A stretch of 64,000 bases of DNA from Symbiodinium natans (Eukaryota > Sar > Dinophyceae > Suessiales > Symbiodiniaceae): assembly GCA_905221605.1 (NCBI GenBank), contig CAJNDS010002806.1:122001-186000 (forward strand), in the 5' to 3' direction. The stretch's first letter is position 1. The number at the start of each line of letters is the position of its first letter. Below, one piece after another: positions 1 to 12,131 of the stretch. The translations under genes and the position numbers were made by a program. The notes beneath the pieces were generated by a model that saw only the letters and a program-made list of their open reading frames with translations, had not been told where the DNA came from and did not search any database.

Positions 1-175
1 GATGCCAGAGAAGGCCTGCCCAGTCAAGGAGACACAAGGGATTCAGCATGACTCCATGGCTCAAAGAGTTGCGGGCTCTCAAGTGCAGTTCTTGGGTATG
101 AAAGCATGTTGCAGTTTGTTGGCGCTGCAGTGTCCTGCTCCCCAGGAGAACCGAATGACTTGGACGGCACAGTGA
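1..175 (+). CDS. 3' end of tandem-array gene (copy 0, partial)
   Basis: The reading frame is open from base 2 to a TGA at 173-175. It is base for base almost the same as the last 170 coding bases of the two complete copies downstream, so it is the end of a third array member whose start lies left of the window. The 3' flank to about base 369 also matches the flank of copy 2 up to 4334, so the duplicated unit includes the 3' UTR. Confidence 0.85.
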   Translation, partial: MPEKACPVKETQGIQHDSMAQRVAGSQVQFLGMKACCSLLALQCPAPQENRMTWTAQ

Positions 176-593
176 TCGCAGCTGCTGTGCCCTTCTGTAG
201 CCGGGAGCCGGACTTTCTTTGCTACTTTGCTAGATGTGCGAACATCGCAGAGGCACTGCCTGAGGCAGCGCCAGTCTTGTCGTTTTGCATCGTTTTGCAC
301 TTGAGACGACAGAGGACTTGCCTCAGCGTCTCACAGGATTAGGACAGTAGCCTTCGCAGCCAGGCGCTGAAGGCAGTACGTGCTCACACAATGTGGGATG
401 AAATCAGCCGACCGTGCAGGACACGCTGCATCACAGGCACATGTTTGCCCTTAGTCCTTCCACTGGGTCACATGGCAGGGGTGCAGAAGGAGCCATTTCC
501 ACTGCATGTCCATGTCATCATCAGCTGGCTCTAGCAGAAATTAAAGGCTTCGTGCTTTCCCCGTGCCTCGTCTTAATTATCCTCTTTGTGAAC

Positions 594-1873
594 ATGGCGG
601 CTCCCATTTTCGAGTTTGTGAACAAGGACATCGGGGAGCACACCTTCCACACTGGGGATCCTTGGCCAAAGGAAGAGAAGAAAGACGTCGTGTTCCACGC
701 CTTCCAGCAGCAGGTTCCAGGCACTGAGCCTGTGTACGACTTCTGGAATGACAAGGACAAGGAGCACACGTTCCACTTTGGAGAACCGTGGCCAAATGAG
801 CAGAAGGGCGAGCACCCGGTCTTCTACGCCTACCCCCTTGGAGATGACAAGAACGGCTTGCTGCAGCCTGTCTACAGCTTCTGGAACACAGGTGAGGGAC
901 ACCAAACCAAGTGGTAGCTAGGGATGCGTTTGACCTAGCCCACCCGCAGATCTCAGTAGTGGTATGGCGTTCATGATGCTTGAAAGATTTTCAGCATATC
1001 TGTGTCTTTGCCATTCCTGCTATCGCAGGCGAGAAGAAGCACTCGGTTCACCTGGGAGATGCTCGAGCAGGGGAGGACAAGCACGAGCCCATGTTCTTGG
1101 CACTCAAGGACCCACTCGCCTGGAAATCTGGAGCTATCTGCGACGGTGCCCCAGCAGAGAACCGTGCGAAGTGGCTCATGGAGAACAAGGGCATGAAGGA
1201 CACGGAGGCCCAGGCATTCGTGATTGGCGAGTTCCCAAGCTCGTTTGCCCAAGCAGCACCGGCCTGGAAATCCGGAGTTATCTGCGACGGTGCTCCGGCA
1301 GAGAACCGCGTCAAGTGGCTCATGGAGAACAAGGGCATGAAGGAGGCCGAGGCTCAGGCAGCTGTGATGAAAGAGTTCCCGCAGCTGTTCGGCGGATCAT
1401 CTGGCCACTTTGTGGATGGCAAGTTCCCCCACACGATGGAGCTGGTGAAGGATGCTGCAGGCAAAAGCAGAGTGAAGTTCTCGGTGACGCCGACCAACCC
1501 TGGAGACGTTACAATGATCGCTGTGCACTACAGTGTCAATGGTGAGCCAGGCAAGGAGGACATGAACTTTGACATCAACAAGCCGCAGGAGGGAACCCAG
1601 ACCTACGTCCATGTGACTCCCGATTTCGGGCCAGTTTGCGAGCCGGGATCCAAGGTGACCTATTGGTTGGCTGCCATGGAGAAGGGAATCATTACGGAGA
1701 TGCCAGAGAAGGCCTGCCCAGTCAAGGAGACACAAGGGATTCAGCATGACTCCATGGCTCAAAGAGTTGCGGGCTCTCAAGTGCAGTTCTTGGGTATGAA
1801 AGCATGTTGCAGTTTGTTGGCCCCGCAGTGTCCTGCTCCCCAGGAGAACCGAATGACTTGGACGGCACAGTGA
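594..1873 (+). CDS. Repetitive carbohydrate-binding-like protein, array copy 1 (two exons)
   Basis: Exons are 594-891 and 1029-1873, giving 380 residues. The 137-base intron is GT-AG, phase 1. Joining the exons restores the internal repeat: FWN-x-G-EKKHSVHLGD matches the earlier FWN-x4-EHTFHFGEPW unit. Residues 4-110 hold about three such aromatic-rich units, reminiscent of DUF5648-type repeats. Residues 131-170 and 179-218 are a near-exact duplication with core ICDGAPAENR and KWLMENKGMK. Residues 232-320 look like a beta-sandwich, with HYSVNG and VTYWLAAMEKG resembling beta-1,3-glucan-binding modules (weak inference). No catalytic residues are recognised. I chose the ATG at 594 because it follows a pyrimidine-rich stretch suited to trans-splicing and is conserved in copy 2. 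The tail after residue 345 is less certain and could be affected by a missed intron. Function is unknown; binding of glucan or another polysaccharide is a guess. Confidence 0.82.
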
Positions 1874-2874
1874 TCGCAGCTGCTGTGCCCTTCTGTGGCC
1901 GGGAGCCGGACTTTCATGCTTTGCTAGATGTGCGAACATCGCAGAGGCACTGCCCGAGGCAGCGCCGTACAGTCGTGTCGTTTTGCATCGTTTTGCACTT
2001 GAGACGGCAGAGGACTTGCCTCAGCGTCTCACAGGATTAGGCTGCATCACAGGCACATTTCTGCGCATGTCCCCACGCATTGCCCACATGCGCAGCTGCT
2101 GGACCTGTGCCTCTGAAAAAACTGCACTGCTTTCGTTGCTATTTGACGTGGATGGACCTGATTCTTGTGGCCGAGGGATGGACATGGCTGCACCTGTATG
2201 CATCGATCAGGTCCACCCCACCTTGGTCAGGGTGCGCTCGGAAGCTCTCAGCGGCCTGCTGTAGAGATGGTCCCAGTCTGAGCCTGAGGTTGGAGAACCA
2301 TTGCAACCTCAGCCGTCGCTGTTTGTTCGTGACATAGGCTGCCAGTCACCGGTCGCAGAGCCAGAGCCCCAGATTCCGAGTGACCCTTTCGGTGCAGCTC
2401 GCTAGGTCACCGTGGAGCCTTGCCTCGGAAGACTAGCGGAAGCTGCCTGCCTGAGCAGACTACAAAGTCACTTGGCATCAGTCCAGCTTGAAGTGCCATG
2501 AGAATTAATGTGCTTGGCACTCTGCACGCAAAGCGGCATCTGTGTGGCCAGCTGCATGGCAGAACTGGCTTGACTATGAGATGATGATAGCAGAGGAATG
2601 ACATTCGAGCGAGTCACTTAAGCTAGGCTCGCTGAAGCCTGTCCAACTTGAGGCGGCTAAAGCAGGAAGTGGCCTCGCTGCGACGCCTGATTGTTGCTGC
2701 CGGAAGAGGCTCTTCAGGGCTTCCCAATGTGGTGCCGACGCTTCTCTTCCCTGATGTGTTTTAAGGGCGTCGCATGGAGGGGCGGCCGCAATCTCCTTGT
2801 GCGAGGAACTATTAATGCATGTCCAAGTCATCAGCTGGCTCTAGCGTTGCCTCGTCTTACCCCTCTCTGTGAAC

Positions 2875-4140
2875 ATGGCGGCTCCCATTTTCGAGTTTGT
2901 GAACAAGGACATCGGGGAGCACACCTTCCACACCGGGGATCCTTGGCCAAAGGAAGAGAAGAAAGACGTCGTGTTCCACGCCTTCCAGCAGCAGGTTCCA
3001 GGCACCGAGCCTGTGTACGACTTCTGGAATCCAAAGGAACAGGAGCACACGTTCCACTTCGGAGAACCGTGGCCGAATGAGCAGAAGGGCGATCACCCGG
3101 TCTTCTACGCCTACCCCCTGGGAGATGACAAGAACGGCTTGCTGCAGCCTGTCTACAGCTTCTGGAACCCAGGTCAGGGGCACCAAACCAGGGATGCGTT
3201 TGACCTAGCCCACCCGCAGATCTCAGTGGTATGGCGTTCATGATGCTTGAAAGATTTTCAGCATATCTGTGTCTTTGCCATTCCTGCCATCGCAGGCGAG
3301 AAGAAGCACTCGGTTCACCTGGGAGATGCTCGAGCAGGGGAGGACAAGCACGAGCCCATGTTCTTGGCACTCAAGGACCCACTCGCCTGGAAATCTGGAG
3401 CTATCTGCGACGGTGCCCCAGCAGAGAACCGTGCGAAGTGGCTCATGGAGAACAAGGGCATGAAGGACACGGAGGCCCAGGCATTCGTGATGGGCGAGTT
3501 CCCAAGCTCCTTTGCCCAAGCAGCACCGGCCTGGAAATCCGGAGTTATCTGCGACGGTGCTCCGGCAGAGAACCGCGTCAAGTGGCTCATGGAGAACAAG
3601 GGCATGAAGGAGGCCGAGGCTCAGGCAGCTGTGATGAAAGAGTTCCCGCAGCTGTTCGGCGGATCATCTGGCCACTTTGTGGATGGCAAGTTCCCCCACA
3701 CGATGGAGCTGGTGAAGGATGCTGCAGGCAAAAGCAGAGTGAAGTTCTCGGTGACGCCGACCAACCCTGGAGACGTTACAATGATCGCTGTGCACTACAG
3801 TGTCAATGGTGAGCCAGGCAAGGAGGACATGAACTTTGACATCAACAAGCCGCAGGAGGGAACCCAGACCTACGTCCATGTGACTCCCGATTTCGGGCCA
3901 GTTTGCGAGCCGGGATCCAAGGTGACCTATTGGTTGGCTGCCATGGAGAAGGGAATCATTACGGAGATGCCAGAGAAGGCCTGCCCAGTCAAGGAGACAC
4001 AAGGGATTCAGCATGACTCCATGGCTCAAAGAGTTGCGGGCTCTCAAGTGCAGTTCTTGGGTATGAAAGCATGTTGCAGTTTGTTGGCGCTGCAGTGTCC
4101 TGCTCCCCAGGAGAACCGAATGACTTGGACGGCACAGTGA
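2875..4140 (+). CDS. Repetitive carbohydrate-binding-like protein, array copy 2 (two exons)
   Basis: Exons are 2875-3172 and 3296-4140, again 380 residues, same frame and phase as copy 1. The intron is 123 bases (137 in copy 1). Differences in the protein are few: the first exon has NPKEQ where copy 1 has NDKDK and GD for GE, and the second exon has VM for VI and AK for AN near the first duplicated unit, plus ALQ for APQ near the end. The exons are more alike than the intron and the spacer, which suggests purifying selection, gene conversion or both. The spacer before this copy is 1000 bases, against 418 before copy 1. Same-strand arrays of near-identical genes are usual for highly expressed dinoflagellate genes. 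Confidence 0.82.
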
Positions 4141-4335
4141 TCGCAGCTGCTGTGCCCTTCTGTAGCCGGGAGCCGGACTTTCTTTGCTACTTTGCTAGAT
4201 GTGCGAACATCGCAGAGGCACTGCCTGAGGCAGCGCCAGTCTTGTCGTTTTGCATCGTTTTGCACTTGAGACGACAGAGGACTTGCCTCAGCGTCTCACA
4301 GGATTAGGACAGTAGCCTTCGCAGCCAGGCGCTGC

Positions 4336-4542
4336 GATGATAAAGAAGCCAGTGCCACACGACATGTTCAGATTGTAGCCGTGAAGGTGGTGCGCCAACT
4401 GGAAGCTTTCATGGTTCGGGCACAGAGAGGGACTCTAAGAAGCTGTGCAGGCGATCAGCTGAAGTTCTTCAAGGTCGAGCAGCAGCAGTTTGCTGCTGAC
4501 CGCACTGCCTCCCCACGTTTCCCCACCTTGGGGTGCAGCTGA
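4336..4542 (+). CDS. Candidate C-terminal exon, product unknown
   Basis: The frame GAT-GAT-AAA onward is open for 68 codons to a TGA at 4540-4542 and has coding-like composition (QIVAVKVVRQLEAFMVRAQ, then QLKFFKVEQQQFAADR). It starts within two bases of the point where array homology ends, so the array abuts this exon or has truncated a gene here. No family is recognised. Confidence 0.4.
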   Translation, partial: DDKEASATRHVQIVAVKVVRQLEAFMVRAQRGTLRSCAGDQLKFFKVEQQQFAADRTASPRFPTLGCS

Positions 4543-5996
4543 GTTCCCTTCCCAGGCATTGTTGCAGAAATAGAATTCCGCACGAAGCCATGTCTGCAAT
4601 GAACACACACAAGTCTATGCTTGAAGTTGAACTTAGCCACTAAGCGAGCTTGCGCTCTGTTGCGCGCTGAGTGGTACAAATCAATGCCTCCGAAAGTGTT
4701 GCGAACGTTTACTTTCACAAGGCATCCCATATTGGGATTGTGGCCTCTGTTGAACTGGGGGCTTGTGATTTCGTGTGGTAGAGACCCGGTTTCACCAGCT
4801 AGTGATGAATCATGAAGCAAAAAGCTTGTGAATGTCCTTCTCGTGTAGTTGGTAAATTAGATCGTTGCAGCATGTAGCCCGCCCCGTAAGGCGATCCCAT
4901 GTTTTGGCCAGTCTTGGCATCAGGAGATGGTGGGCTCCTCAACGATTCTTGCACACCTCTTTCCCCCTGCACCCAGCCATGGCGCTTACCCAAGAGCACG
5001 AGCATTGGGGAGATTAAACATAAACGTCTCACCACAGTGAGTTTCCGAGTCCAGTCGCTGACAGCCCTCCTTGCTGACTCACTGCGCACATGTAACATCA
5101 TGTAACCGTCGAGTCGATTCGCAACTCGACAGGGTCTGCAAAGGGAAGCCCAGTTACAGCTTGACCGGCATGAGCTGATTCCCATCCAAAACGGCCCGCA
5201 TAGGAATTCAATAGAGAGCTCGGCACTTAAGCGCTTGGAAGTGATTCTCCGATTCTCCCACACCTTCACATCCTCTGCGAAGGTGTTCTTTTTGAGCACC
5301 TGGCCCTAGCATTCCAAGCCGATGTGGGTTGGGAGTACGTGCCTGAGTTGCAGCTAGAGCTGGCTCGGAAGAGGGACCTGCATGGGCATCTGCTTTGGGC
5401 ATCTGCTTTGGGCATTGCTTTGGGCATTGCTTTGGCTCTTAGGTGGCTTGGGTCGCTCTCGTCCTGGCCGCGCATGGTGTTGGTGCAGGGCATCAAAACA
5501 ACGGAGGTCAAAGTGGCCGGGCCGCAGAGAGCGAGCACGAAAGCGCGCGCGCGCGAAGGAAGGTTTGGATGATTTCGGATGTTTTTCTAACGCATTTCTT
5601 CGGATGAGCCGTTGCTTCACCGTGCTAGTGTGGGCGCTAGTGTGGGCACCGTGAGGGTGCAAACTGCATCTTCATCACTGGTACTGGGCCTTCCTCGCCT
5701 CGCACTACGCGGTGTTCGACTGCCTTCTCTCAAGCTTGGCGCAGGACACGCCGCTTTTGGGGTCCAGATACAGGGGCTATCTGCTTGCCATTTCGGAATT
5801 CTTTCTGCGTTTCTAGCACTCTAGCAGAGTCTAGAGGAGATTGTAGCTCTCGTGGTTTTGACGAAGCTCCAGTCTGCTGACAGCTTCTAAGGAAAGTGGT
5901 TCCGAAGCTATAGAATGATTAGGTTCTCATTGTGCATCTCTAAAGAAGGCGGCCTTCCTGGGAATCTACATCCATGGTGCTGCTCCTCACTTGCAG
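4543..5996. other. No supported gene; short imperfect direct repeats near 5390
   Basis: No convincing exon was seen. At 5388-5440 the phrase GGGCATCTGCTTT / GGGCATTGCTTT recurs four times in tandem with small changes, and a CG-rich purine run (gcgcgcgcgcg) lies at 5549-5560. Confidence 0.4.
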
Positions 5997-6180
5997 ATGA
6001 AAACCCGAATCTGCAAACACAGCCACGCAGCATCACACAGCTGCTGCAGAGCCTTTCAGAGATGTTCAAAGTATTTCGGACTCAGCATCTCGTTCCGCAT
6101 GCAGACAAAGTACGAAAGCAGAAGCGACACCAGCAGTCCAGAGGCGTCGGCAATGTTATACAGGCCATGCTGCATGCAAG
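5997..6180 (+). CDS. Candidate internal exon, product unknown
   Basis: A TTGCAG acceptor precedes an open frame of 61 codons with strong coding character: ENPNLQTQPRSITQLLQSL, FRTQHLVPHADKVRKQKR, GNVIQAMLHA. It ends at an AG|GA junction typical of the GA donors seen elsewhere in this window. No family is recognised. Confidence 0.4.
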
Positions 6181-8817
6181 GAGTCTCTGCCGAGTCACAT
6201 GCGCATGATGGCAGGTGTACTTGAGGCTGCCCAGGCTGTACGGCATTTTCCTTGTCTCAGGCACTGTTCGGCTTGGAGTCCATCTATGAGCCCAGATGCA
6301 TGGCTTCGCAAACTCATGTGAGGTCTGATTTTTATCATGGTATTTGACGAGTCTACATAGTGCTCCTTATGCATGCTTATGAGGGTCCCGCTCATGTCTT
6401 GCAAGTGGCTCTGACGGTTGTTGCAGCATGAGGCAGTGCGTCTGCGCTGCAATGTCTAACGCCTCTCCCTTATGCGACATGGCCTGGTCGTAAGGTGAAG
6501 AGAACAGCGAAGCAGCTGCGGGGCAGACAAAAGGGGCTCTTAACCTTCGTGAGTGTTGGTCACCACGCAGTAGATATGCAACGCCCCACGTTTGAATCCA
6601 CTCTGTTGCCTTGCCGACATGTGGATAGGTAGTCTACATGTGGTAACAGCTACAATGATATGGCATGGAGCAATCAAGCTGATGTTCAAGAAATTCTTGG
6701 TAACACGTAGCATTTCTAAGGCGGTGAGTGGCTTTGTCACCCTACGCTATTCGACAGTCCTCGTAACTCCTGAATCCTGAAGGCGTTCGTTCACTGCCCT
6801 GAGATACATGTGTTGGCCGCAAGCTGCCCCAAACCCTGGTATTTTCCACGCCATCCACCAGTTACTGGCAGGTGGACACCCTCGTGCTGAATGTCGGCCG
6901 GCCAGTCTTTGTGACGACTTGCCTTGCTCCCCAGTTCTGATCATGGTCCTGAATGGTCTTAGCTCGTACTTCGCGTGCACGTGACAAAGCCATTGAACGG
7001 CGTGGCCAGGCTGGAGTAATGCGGCGAAGCAGGGCTTTGACAGAGGCCTGGTGCCAAGCCCCAAAAAAGAGAACGTCAATTCTGAGCGGATATTTGGGTG
7101 AGTACTCTCCAAACAATGACCAAAGGCCAAGCAGTTCAAGCAACGGGAAGAAAGTAAACCAGATGCGCATGGCTTCACTTGTCCAAGCATTGTTGAGGCA
7201 ATGCTTGTTGCCTTCAGGATGGTTTTGAAGAGACCATGGCCGCAAATCACTTGGGGCACTTTCTTCTGGCCTGGCACTGAACGGTCACGCAGCATGAAGC
7301 AGCTCTGCAGTACTGTAGCAGCCATTGTAGTGCTTGTGTGGTCAGCCTCAAATTATGCGATGGGGGAGGCTTAGCTCAGCTAGCCATGAACCGTTCATCG
7401 CACCGGTGGCGTTGGCATGGTGTTGGACTGACTTCGGCAGGTTAAGTCTGCACGCTCAAGGGTTCAAATAAGCCGAGCAACCGAAACACAAGAGCACTTC
7501 AAACATTGGAGTGTTACGTGGAGGTGCCTATGAGACCAAAGCACCAAAGCAAAGATTCACGGTCTAAGCTTTGCCCGTACTCTTTTCAGATGCCTTGACG
7601 AGCAAATCAGAATCTTTTGTGAATGTGGGCTTCGCGAAGATGGCGCCCCATCGTCACACACTTCCCACGGGAGCAGATGCCCAATGCTCCTGGGCAACAA
7701 TGACACCAACATTCACAAACCGTACATGTCTGTATGTGTCTGCACAAGTCAGCCGGTTGCGGCTCTGCTGGCGCACGACGTGCCACTAGGAAGACATGCT
7801 TCCCACGTTTTTGAAGCAAACCCCCCCCCCCCCCCCCCCTTCCCCCCTCCAAGTTGGCAAGATCCGAGGAACGTTTTGGAAGGCGCTGTGAGCATTGCCA
7901 AGAGAGGCTGTCGTCGACTAACTCGGGACTGCTGGGGGTGCCTGTGCCAGACGTGTGACAAGAGTGACGAGCATGACTGCGTCCCGTCCTTGTTGCGTCT
8001 TTGTGAATTCTGAAAGGACACCTGGGAAGATCGAAGTCTGGTAGTTCGCGTGAGCAGCTTGCTTGAACTTGATTGCCTCCATGTGTTCAATTGGCATTGT
8101 TGGGGCAGTGCTCCGGGCATTCTAGGGCATTGCAGGGCTGGCTTGCGCTTGAGTTTGGTTTCAGCATGTTTTCACTGCTGAGGCAACGCCACATGCGAGA
8201 CAGTTGTTTTGCGAGAACCGATTTGCATCGCGGCCGGTCAATGTGTCCAGACCTCAGAGAGAGTGCCACACCATTGTTAATAAGTCTAGGTAGGCATGGC
8301 AATTTCTCTTCGGTGAGGTTCTCTCATTCCAGAAGCTGTATCCCGGACAGACGGGAACCATTCGATTCTTCTCCTCAGGCAGGATTCTCAACCGAGCCAG
8401 GGTTCCTCAAGCAGTTTGCTGTGCACACTGTGCACGAATAGCTGAAATCACACTGTGGGGGGCGGTGGTTCTGCTGTGAACTGCTATCGGCAGGTGGCGA
8501 ATTCATAGGCAACGCCACGAGCGGATGCCACCATGCAGGCAAATCCCTTTCGTCTACTTGCGCTGGAGCTCACTAGTAGTCCGGCTGCGCGGAGTATACC
8601 GCAGGAAAAGAGGCTTCTTCTCATGCTGCATCGGATGAGGGTATGGGTATGACTTACGAAAGCATGTTCCTGCAAGGCGCCGTCGAACTGGGAATACACC
8701 AGCACAGGCTCTTCATAGGAGAGCAGCCTGGCCAGAGATACTTGAGATACTTGGTTTCGTCATTGCCGAACTTGCAGTGCTAGGCACCAACGACACATGA
8801 CTTGGACAATTTAGACA
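6181..8817. other. Stretch without assigned gene
   Basis: Open frames exist on both strands (for example a minus-strand frame at 6862-7245 with a hydrophobic WFTFFPLLELLGLW segment), but neither strand is favoured. A run of about 20 C lies at 7811-7840. Nothing else is supported. Confidence 0.3.
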
Positions 8818-8896
8818 TTAGACAGAGAGCGCAGGTCCTGCCCGTTCGGCCAAAGCACCTTCCTGAAGAATCATCGCTTCGTTGTCAGCTTTGAGC
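8818..8896 (-). CDS. Candidate C-terminal exon, product unknown
   Basis: On the minus strand a GGCAG acceptor is followed by LKADNEAMILQEGALAER and AGPALSV, ending in TAA (8818-8820). Composition is strongly coding-like. Further minus-strand coding-like segments at 9655-9770 and 9870-10110 may be upstream exons of the same gene. Confidence 0.35.
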
Positions 8897-9654
8897 CTGC
8901 CAACAGGCTCTCGGGATGAGACATGGAGATTTAGGGAGCTTCGGTGCGTCTCAGAGGTAGGGTAAGCGCTTGCGCGCACGCACGCGCGCCCTCTCAAGTG
9001 GTGCACTTGATTTCCAGTCCACATGGTCGCAGGGCAGATGCTGGCAGTGAGTAAGGGTCGAGGTAAAATGCTAAAGAAGCTGAAGCCTTGAACCCGCAGC
9101 GCACGTGAGGTTTGGGGACGTGTAGGCTTGCTGCAGAGACCCCTTGAAGCCCTTTTTGCCTTGATCATCAGTAGCAGCTGGCAGGGTCAGCCGTGCAAAG
9201 CTTTCGGTGCCATTGCACTAGTCCACTTGTTGTCGTGTGCTTGTAGCCACGTGAAACATAGGTAGGATGTTCGTGGGCTTGTTGCCAAGTGAAGCTTGAC
9301 TAGGGTGGGAGCTGCCAAGAAGTTGAGCAGGCAGCAAGAGATTGTTTGCCCGGCTTGCAGTCCCAAGAGGTCGCAGGGGTTCGCAAGGATCTCAGGGGGT
9401 CCATGAACTTCCAGGAGGGCCTAAAAAAGTCCCAGATAGTTTTAAGGGTTTCAGGTGGTGGGCAGGAGACCCTATCCTGGTCTGCATCTTCCAGATGCCT
9501 GTCGCCCGGATGCCGGCGAATACCCGAGACATGATTTCGGGTGGTACATGCAAGGATGTGCCGCTCACACAGCTGTCCATCTGGGGATGATTGGTGCAGT
9601 GGGACATTCATCAGACGCCAGACTATGTAGAGGTGCGAGCGAGAGAGGGTCCTG

Positions 9655-9770
9655 TGAGGAGCTTGCACGACTTCTATGTGGAGGCCCTTGCCAGCATTTT
9701 TCCACGAAGCTTCCTGTTCTGAGCTCCATGAAGTATGTATTTGTAGCTCAAGATATGCACGGATAGCCGA
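9655..9770 (-). CDS. Candidate internal exon, product unknown
   Basis: The minus-strand frame reads AYLELQIHTSWSSEQEASW then KNAGKGLHIEVVQAPHR. No family is recognised. It would be upstream of the minus-strand exon at 8818-8896. Confidence 0.25.
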
Positions 9771-9869
9771 AGGTGTAGGTTGAGCGCGCTTTACGTGCAT
9801 GCTTGAGCCCTATAGAAACGTAGCGGTGAAACGGTTTGCATCCTTGCCCAAGATGCCGGCGCAATTCAT

Positions 9870-10110
9870 GGGCTGCCGCGGAACGCCGAAGACGGTGATT
9901 CGCGAGGCGCAACCCTTGTGCGGCGGTAGGATGACACGGGAGCCAGTGCTCCACTCTGCCCAGACGCAGCAGGCTTGAATTGAACCTTCTCAATTTCCTG
10001 TAGAGGCTCGAAAGCTGACATCGCCTGTTGTGCCCGCCAGGGTCTGTGTGCTCGTGTGAATGCGCTCTCGACGGAAAGCCCGGCAGCTGCGGATATAGTG
10101 ATCCTCGCAA
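9870..10110 (-). CDS. Candidate internal exon, product unknown
   Basis: The minus-strand frame reads SVESAFTRAHRPWRAQQAM, then FEPLQEIEKVQFKPAASG and is open for about 80 codons. Borders are not defined and no family is recognised. Confidence 0.25.
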
Positions 10111-10917
10111 GGCAGTGGGGGGAGGTCCTGTAGCGCACGAGTCAGGCGCTCCTAGAAGTGAATTTGAGGTTCATGCCCTCACGGATGAGTTTGATCTCGG
10201 TTTATTGTCTGTGGAGCTCCTAGGGGTTACTGACATTGCTGATCATGCATATGATAATGGTAGAGGAAATTTCGTCACTCATTGCTGCTTCGCAGAAAGG
10301 TGAACTGACGAAGCAGGAGAAGCCTAAAAACTTGTGAAGTTGACGAAAAGGCTCATCAGTTCATTCAACACCATGTGAAGCCTACCATTCGTTTGCATTG
10401 AGTCGTTTGCGATGTCGCCCGCCTGTTGATGAGCCTAGATTCACTGACTGAGAAACTCGTAAATCGTTTTCTGACGGTAGGAAAGCGATGATTGATACGG
10501 GTTATTCTTGGACATTCTCGGATTCGCTAGCCAAAGATTCGATCAACTCTGGCCCTCGCTGCCTAAGGATCCTTCATGAGGATTATCATCAAGTCGAATA
10601 TGAGCTTGATTGCATCCAGCAGTGGCCTGGATTGCCAAGCACTTTGGTTCAGGCTGAGGGTGGAAAACATGGTAGTGCGCGGCTCATCTTCTTTAAGAGC
10701 GGATGAGGGGGTCCAAGAGTTTGGCTCAGGCTTTACAATTTCATCCGGGCACCAGGTACGGCTGGTATTTCTGAAAATTGTTCTGTGGAGCCTGAAAAGT
10801 TTCCATTTCCATGTTTGTACATCTCTGTGCGTGTGTTTTGATATACTATTGCGTTGACTCAGCAGAGTGGCCACGTCCGGCAGCTAGCCGGAGCCGGTTG
10901 CGCTTGCAAGAGGAACT

Positions 10918-11093
10918 TAAGCTTTCCTGGCTTTACCATCAAGGTCTTGTTCAAAGGAATGGTCAAGCTTGATCAGGGGTATGGGTACACTTTGGCCCGC
11001 AACTGTCAGCAGCATCTTAGGCTCCAGTTTGCCGAATGGTGCGTCGAGCATGCAGAGTTCCAGCGCCTCGCCTTGGGGAATGCTGAAGCATGA
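10918..11093 (+). CDS. Candidate exon, product unknown
   Basis: The plus-strand frame reads FTIKVLFKGMVKLDQGYG, ARNCQQHLRLQFAEWCVEH, FQRLALGNAEA and ends in TGA at 11091-11093. It may be an exon that splices before this stop, since a stronger coding exon in another frame follows at 11151. Confidence 0.3.
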
Positions 11094-11150
11094 AAGTCAG
11101 CATGGATAGAAAGTGCTAGACATGCACCAGAGCTTTCAGTATAGCTAAAG

Positions 11151-11295
11151 AGCAGCAAACCTGAACTTGCAGACGAAGAGGTCCTTGAGCTCATAGGACC
11201 GTCCAGCACTACACAGACATTCTCAACTGCTGACTCTAAGGAAAGGTTTGGGAAGCGCGATGTTCCTGGCCGAGACGCGAGCTGTGACACACGCG
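11151..11295 (+). CDS. Candidate internal exon, product unknown
   Basis: A CTAAAG acceptor is followed by 48 open codons (KPELADEEVLELIGPSST, TFSTADSKERFGKRDVPG) and a good GTGAGG donor at 11296. Acidic and polar composition is clearly coding-like. Probably part of a plus-strand gene running to 12325. Confidence 0.45.
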
Positions 11296-12131
11296 GTGAG
11301 GTGCGCAGTGATTACATGAAAAACACACTTGCCTAGCAGCGGATCCTAAAGGTGCTCAACGATTTAAACATGGGATCTGCTACCTTGGTTTTGCCACAAG
11401 AAGATGTAGTGAACCGGCCCTCTGCTGCAGTCTCTCGCCCTTCTCAAAGATAAACCAGACAGGAGCCTTCCAAGTAGTCCAATTCGGGTGTCCGCTGTGC
11501 AGGCACAAGAAGATCAGCCTGAGTGATAAGGCCCGGCGCCATGTCCTCCCTGCTCTGTCCGCAGCAATCTCCACACATGTAGACGTTGGGCTATAGCGAA
11601 CCAGTAGTGATCCGCCCACTCCGGAACCCACCCTGCATCCCTCCAAGCCTGGACTTTCTGCGCTGGCCAACCCTGACCAAGCCCAAGGCTGTTGCACTTT
11701 CAACCCTCATCGAAGCGTTCATCATCACGGGGCTCTGCCAAGTTTCTCCCGAGCTTCTCGGTGTCTTGGCTCTAAGTAGCATGACTCAACACACGGCAAG
11801 TGTCCTCTCCGGTCACAGCTGCTGCGCGCACCAAACTGGAACTAAGCCGTAAACGACCAGGTCAGAACTTGGCCAGCTGGCAGCGAATGCGGGCAGCAGC
11901 GAGCCAGCTCCTTGCCAGCAGTCTAAACCACCCTCGAGCATTTTCGCCCCGGTAACCTTCCATCCAGGGCGCCGACGGAAGAGCTGGACAACACCAAGCT
12001 GCTGCAGGCGGGATCCCACTGACGTCCGCGTGAAGCGGGATGGGTGTTTCAATGAGGGCATTCACGAAAGCTAGCTCCTTGGAGCTCGCGGTGGCTCTCC
12101 CAACCCCCCACCCCCACCTTTGGGCCTGCAG

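Larger units (their letters stand above)
1..4334 (+). repeat. Head-to-tail gene array with unequal spacers
   Basis: Stop codons of successive copies lie 1698 and 2267 bases apart. Homology includes coding exons, the intron ends and about 195 bases of 3' flank. The spacer 1874-2874 holds roughly 750 extra bases (about 2065-2815) absent from the first spacer and lacks about 85 bases found there. Identity with the 3' flank of copy 0 stops sharply at 4334, the right edge of the array. Confidence 0.85.

Noticed and set aside
6862-7325. Minus-strand frames of 127 and 192 codons
   Set aside because: They overlap each other and a plus-strand frame; no domain, no good splice sites, strand undecidable.
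7364-7460. tRNA-like A box (TTAGCTCAGCTAG) and distant GGTTCAAAT
   Set aside because: Boxes are too far apart and no cloverleaf arms pair; at best a decayed tRNA-derived SINE.
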